Part shown: piece after piece, positions 63,323 to 64,000 of the stretch
Numbering within the stretch: the first letter of the stretch is position 1
Layout of the letters: every line of letters begins with the position of its first letter
Source of the DNA: Iris pallida
Taxonomy: Eukaryota > Streptophyta > Magnoliopsida > Asparagales > Iridaceae
Assembly (NCBI GenBank): GCA_029216955.1
Contig: JANAVB010031417.1
Coordinates: 18,198,219 to 18,262,218, forward strand
DNA length: 64,000 nt
Direction: 5' to 3'
Notes under the pieces: model-generated
Databases searched by the model: none
What the model was told of the DNA's origin: nothing
Seen by the model: the letters and a program-made list of their open reading frames with translations, nothing else
Program-made: the position numbers and the translations under genes

Positions 63323-64000
63323 CTCTAAGGTACTGCTTGGGTAGGGAGAAAAATGGGAGGAAGAAAAAAGTTGAGGAAAAAGTGAGAGAAAAATTAAAAA
63401 TGATGGTGTTTGGGAAGGAGGCAAGAAAATGGGGAGGGAAATTTGAGAGAAAAAAGTGAGTGAGTCCCACTAAAAAAATTCCAAAAGTGGGAGAAAAATG
63501 GAGAGAGATGAGAGGAATACGAGTGAATTTACCCCCACCATCCCGTATAAAGGGAATGATAAATTATCATTTGAGAATATCAAGGACCAAATAGTAATTA
63601 TTTTTAAACTTTTCCTTCCCCTACTTTTTGTCCATCCAAACAAAGAAAGGAAAAATTAACTTTCCTTTCATTTTACTCTCCTCCATTTTTCTCTCTCAAA
63701 TTTTTCTTTCCCTTCCTATAAAAGTTCCCAAACACAGTGTATAACTAAATATTCCTTAGGATTTGGGTCTCAAAATCACTGCTACTTGAACAAGTTATTT
63801 CGAGACCCAAACTCTAACATCAGTCAATTTCGAGACCCAAGTCCAACCCATAGTATCTATGTATATATGAGACCCTAAAACTAAATATCCCTTATTTTTT
63901 GCATATAAAACCCTTAAATCTTAAGTATTTTTACACAAATCCACCAAATAATCGTTTGATTGGTAGCTAAAAAGTTTATTTTGCCCTCACCTTAAAATGT
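63023..64000 (+). other. DAHP synthase intron 1 (start) with repeats
   Basis: The donor is GTCCTC after AAG; the next exon is not reached, so the intron exceeds 978 bases. It contains an AT microsatellite (63279-63318), a MITE-like insertion, and two diverged direct copies of about 85 bases (about 63187-63271 and 63759-63845) built on 'aggatttgggtctc...actgctac...cgagacccaaactctaacat'. No coding sequence was seen. Confidence 0.75.
63331..63744. mobile_element. MITE-like insertion in DAHPS intron 1
   Basis: The left end GGTACTGCTTGGGTAGGGAG and the complement of the right end (ACACTGTGTTTGGGAAC) form an imperfect inverted repeat. Both subterminal zones are purine-rich and mutually complementary (GAGAGAAAAAT/ATTTTTCTCTC). 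TAA occurs at both edges and might be a 3-bp duplication of the Harbinger type; this is tentative. Confidence 0.45.

Overview
This window is plant nuclear DNA, most likely from a flowering plant. The evidence is stacked Ty3/gypsy retrotransposons with chromodomain-type integrases, an L1-type LINE, CACTA and hAT DNA transposons, long AT microsatellites, and one host gene at the right edge: the first exon of a plastid-targeted class II DAHP synthase. The sequence does not name the species. Almost everything left of 62.3 kb is transposable element.

Layout, left to right. 1-649 is the end of an LTR inserted into the integrase of element R1. R1 (650-19800, minus strand) is an old gypsy element whose right-hand LTR was split by R2 (5897-16800, minus strand). 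R2 has two LTRs of 2990 bp that look alike and a 5-bp duplication, AACGG. 20475-25849 is R3, an element reduced to a rearranged gag plus one 4.1-kb LTR. 25850-27275 is anonymous and holds one small hAT-like MITE. A small inverted-repeat element (arms near 27276 and 52736) was split by gypsy element R4 (27809-52560, minus strand, duplication GCTGT). R4's right LTR was split by R5 (34636-51222, plus strand, duplication CTCAA). R5's right LTR was hit twice, by a 909-bp hAT element (45691-46599, 8-bp duplication) and by an element that left a 2652-bp solo LTR (48379-51030, duplication TGCCA). 52878-61620 is a CACTA element with a 3-bp duplication (CCT) that carries a complete LINE (55046-61019, 17-bp duplication) with two long open frames. 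61621-62518 is the upstream region of the DAHP synthase gene, whose exon 1 is 62519-63022; its first intron runs to the end of the window.

The main unusual observations are these. R1 has two related small ORFs of about 106 codons between its 5' LTR and gag. R2 (gag) and R5 (integrase) each have a short GT-AG intron-like segment that restores the reading frame when removed, and the R2 one lies between direct repeats containing AGGT. Four of the five gypsy elements share a box next to U5 that is not the usual initiator-methionine primer site. Most premature stops and active-site losses in the old elements are transitions of the type expected from decay of methylated cytosine. No CRISPR array, rRNA or tRNA gene was seen. 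All percent-identity statements are estimates by eye.
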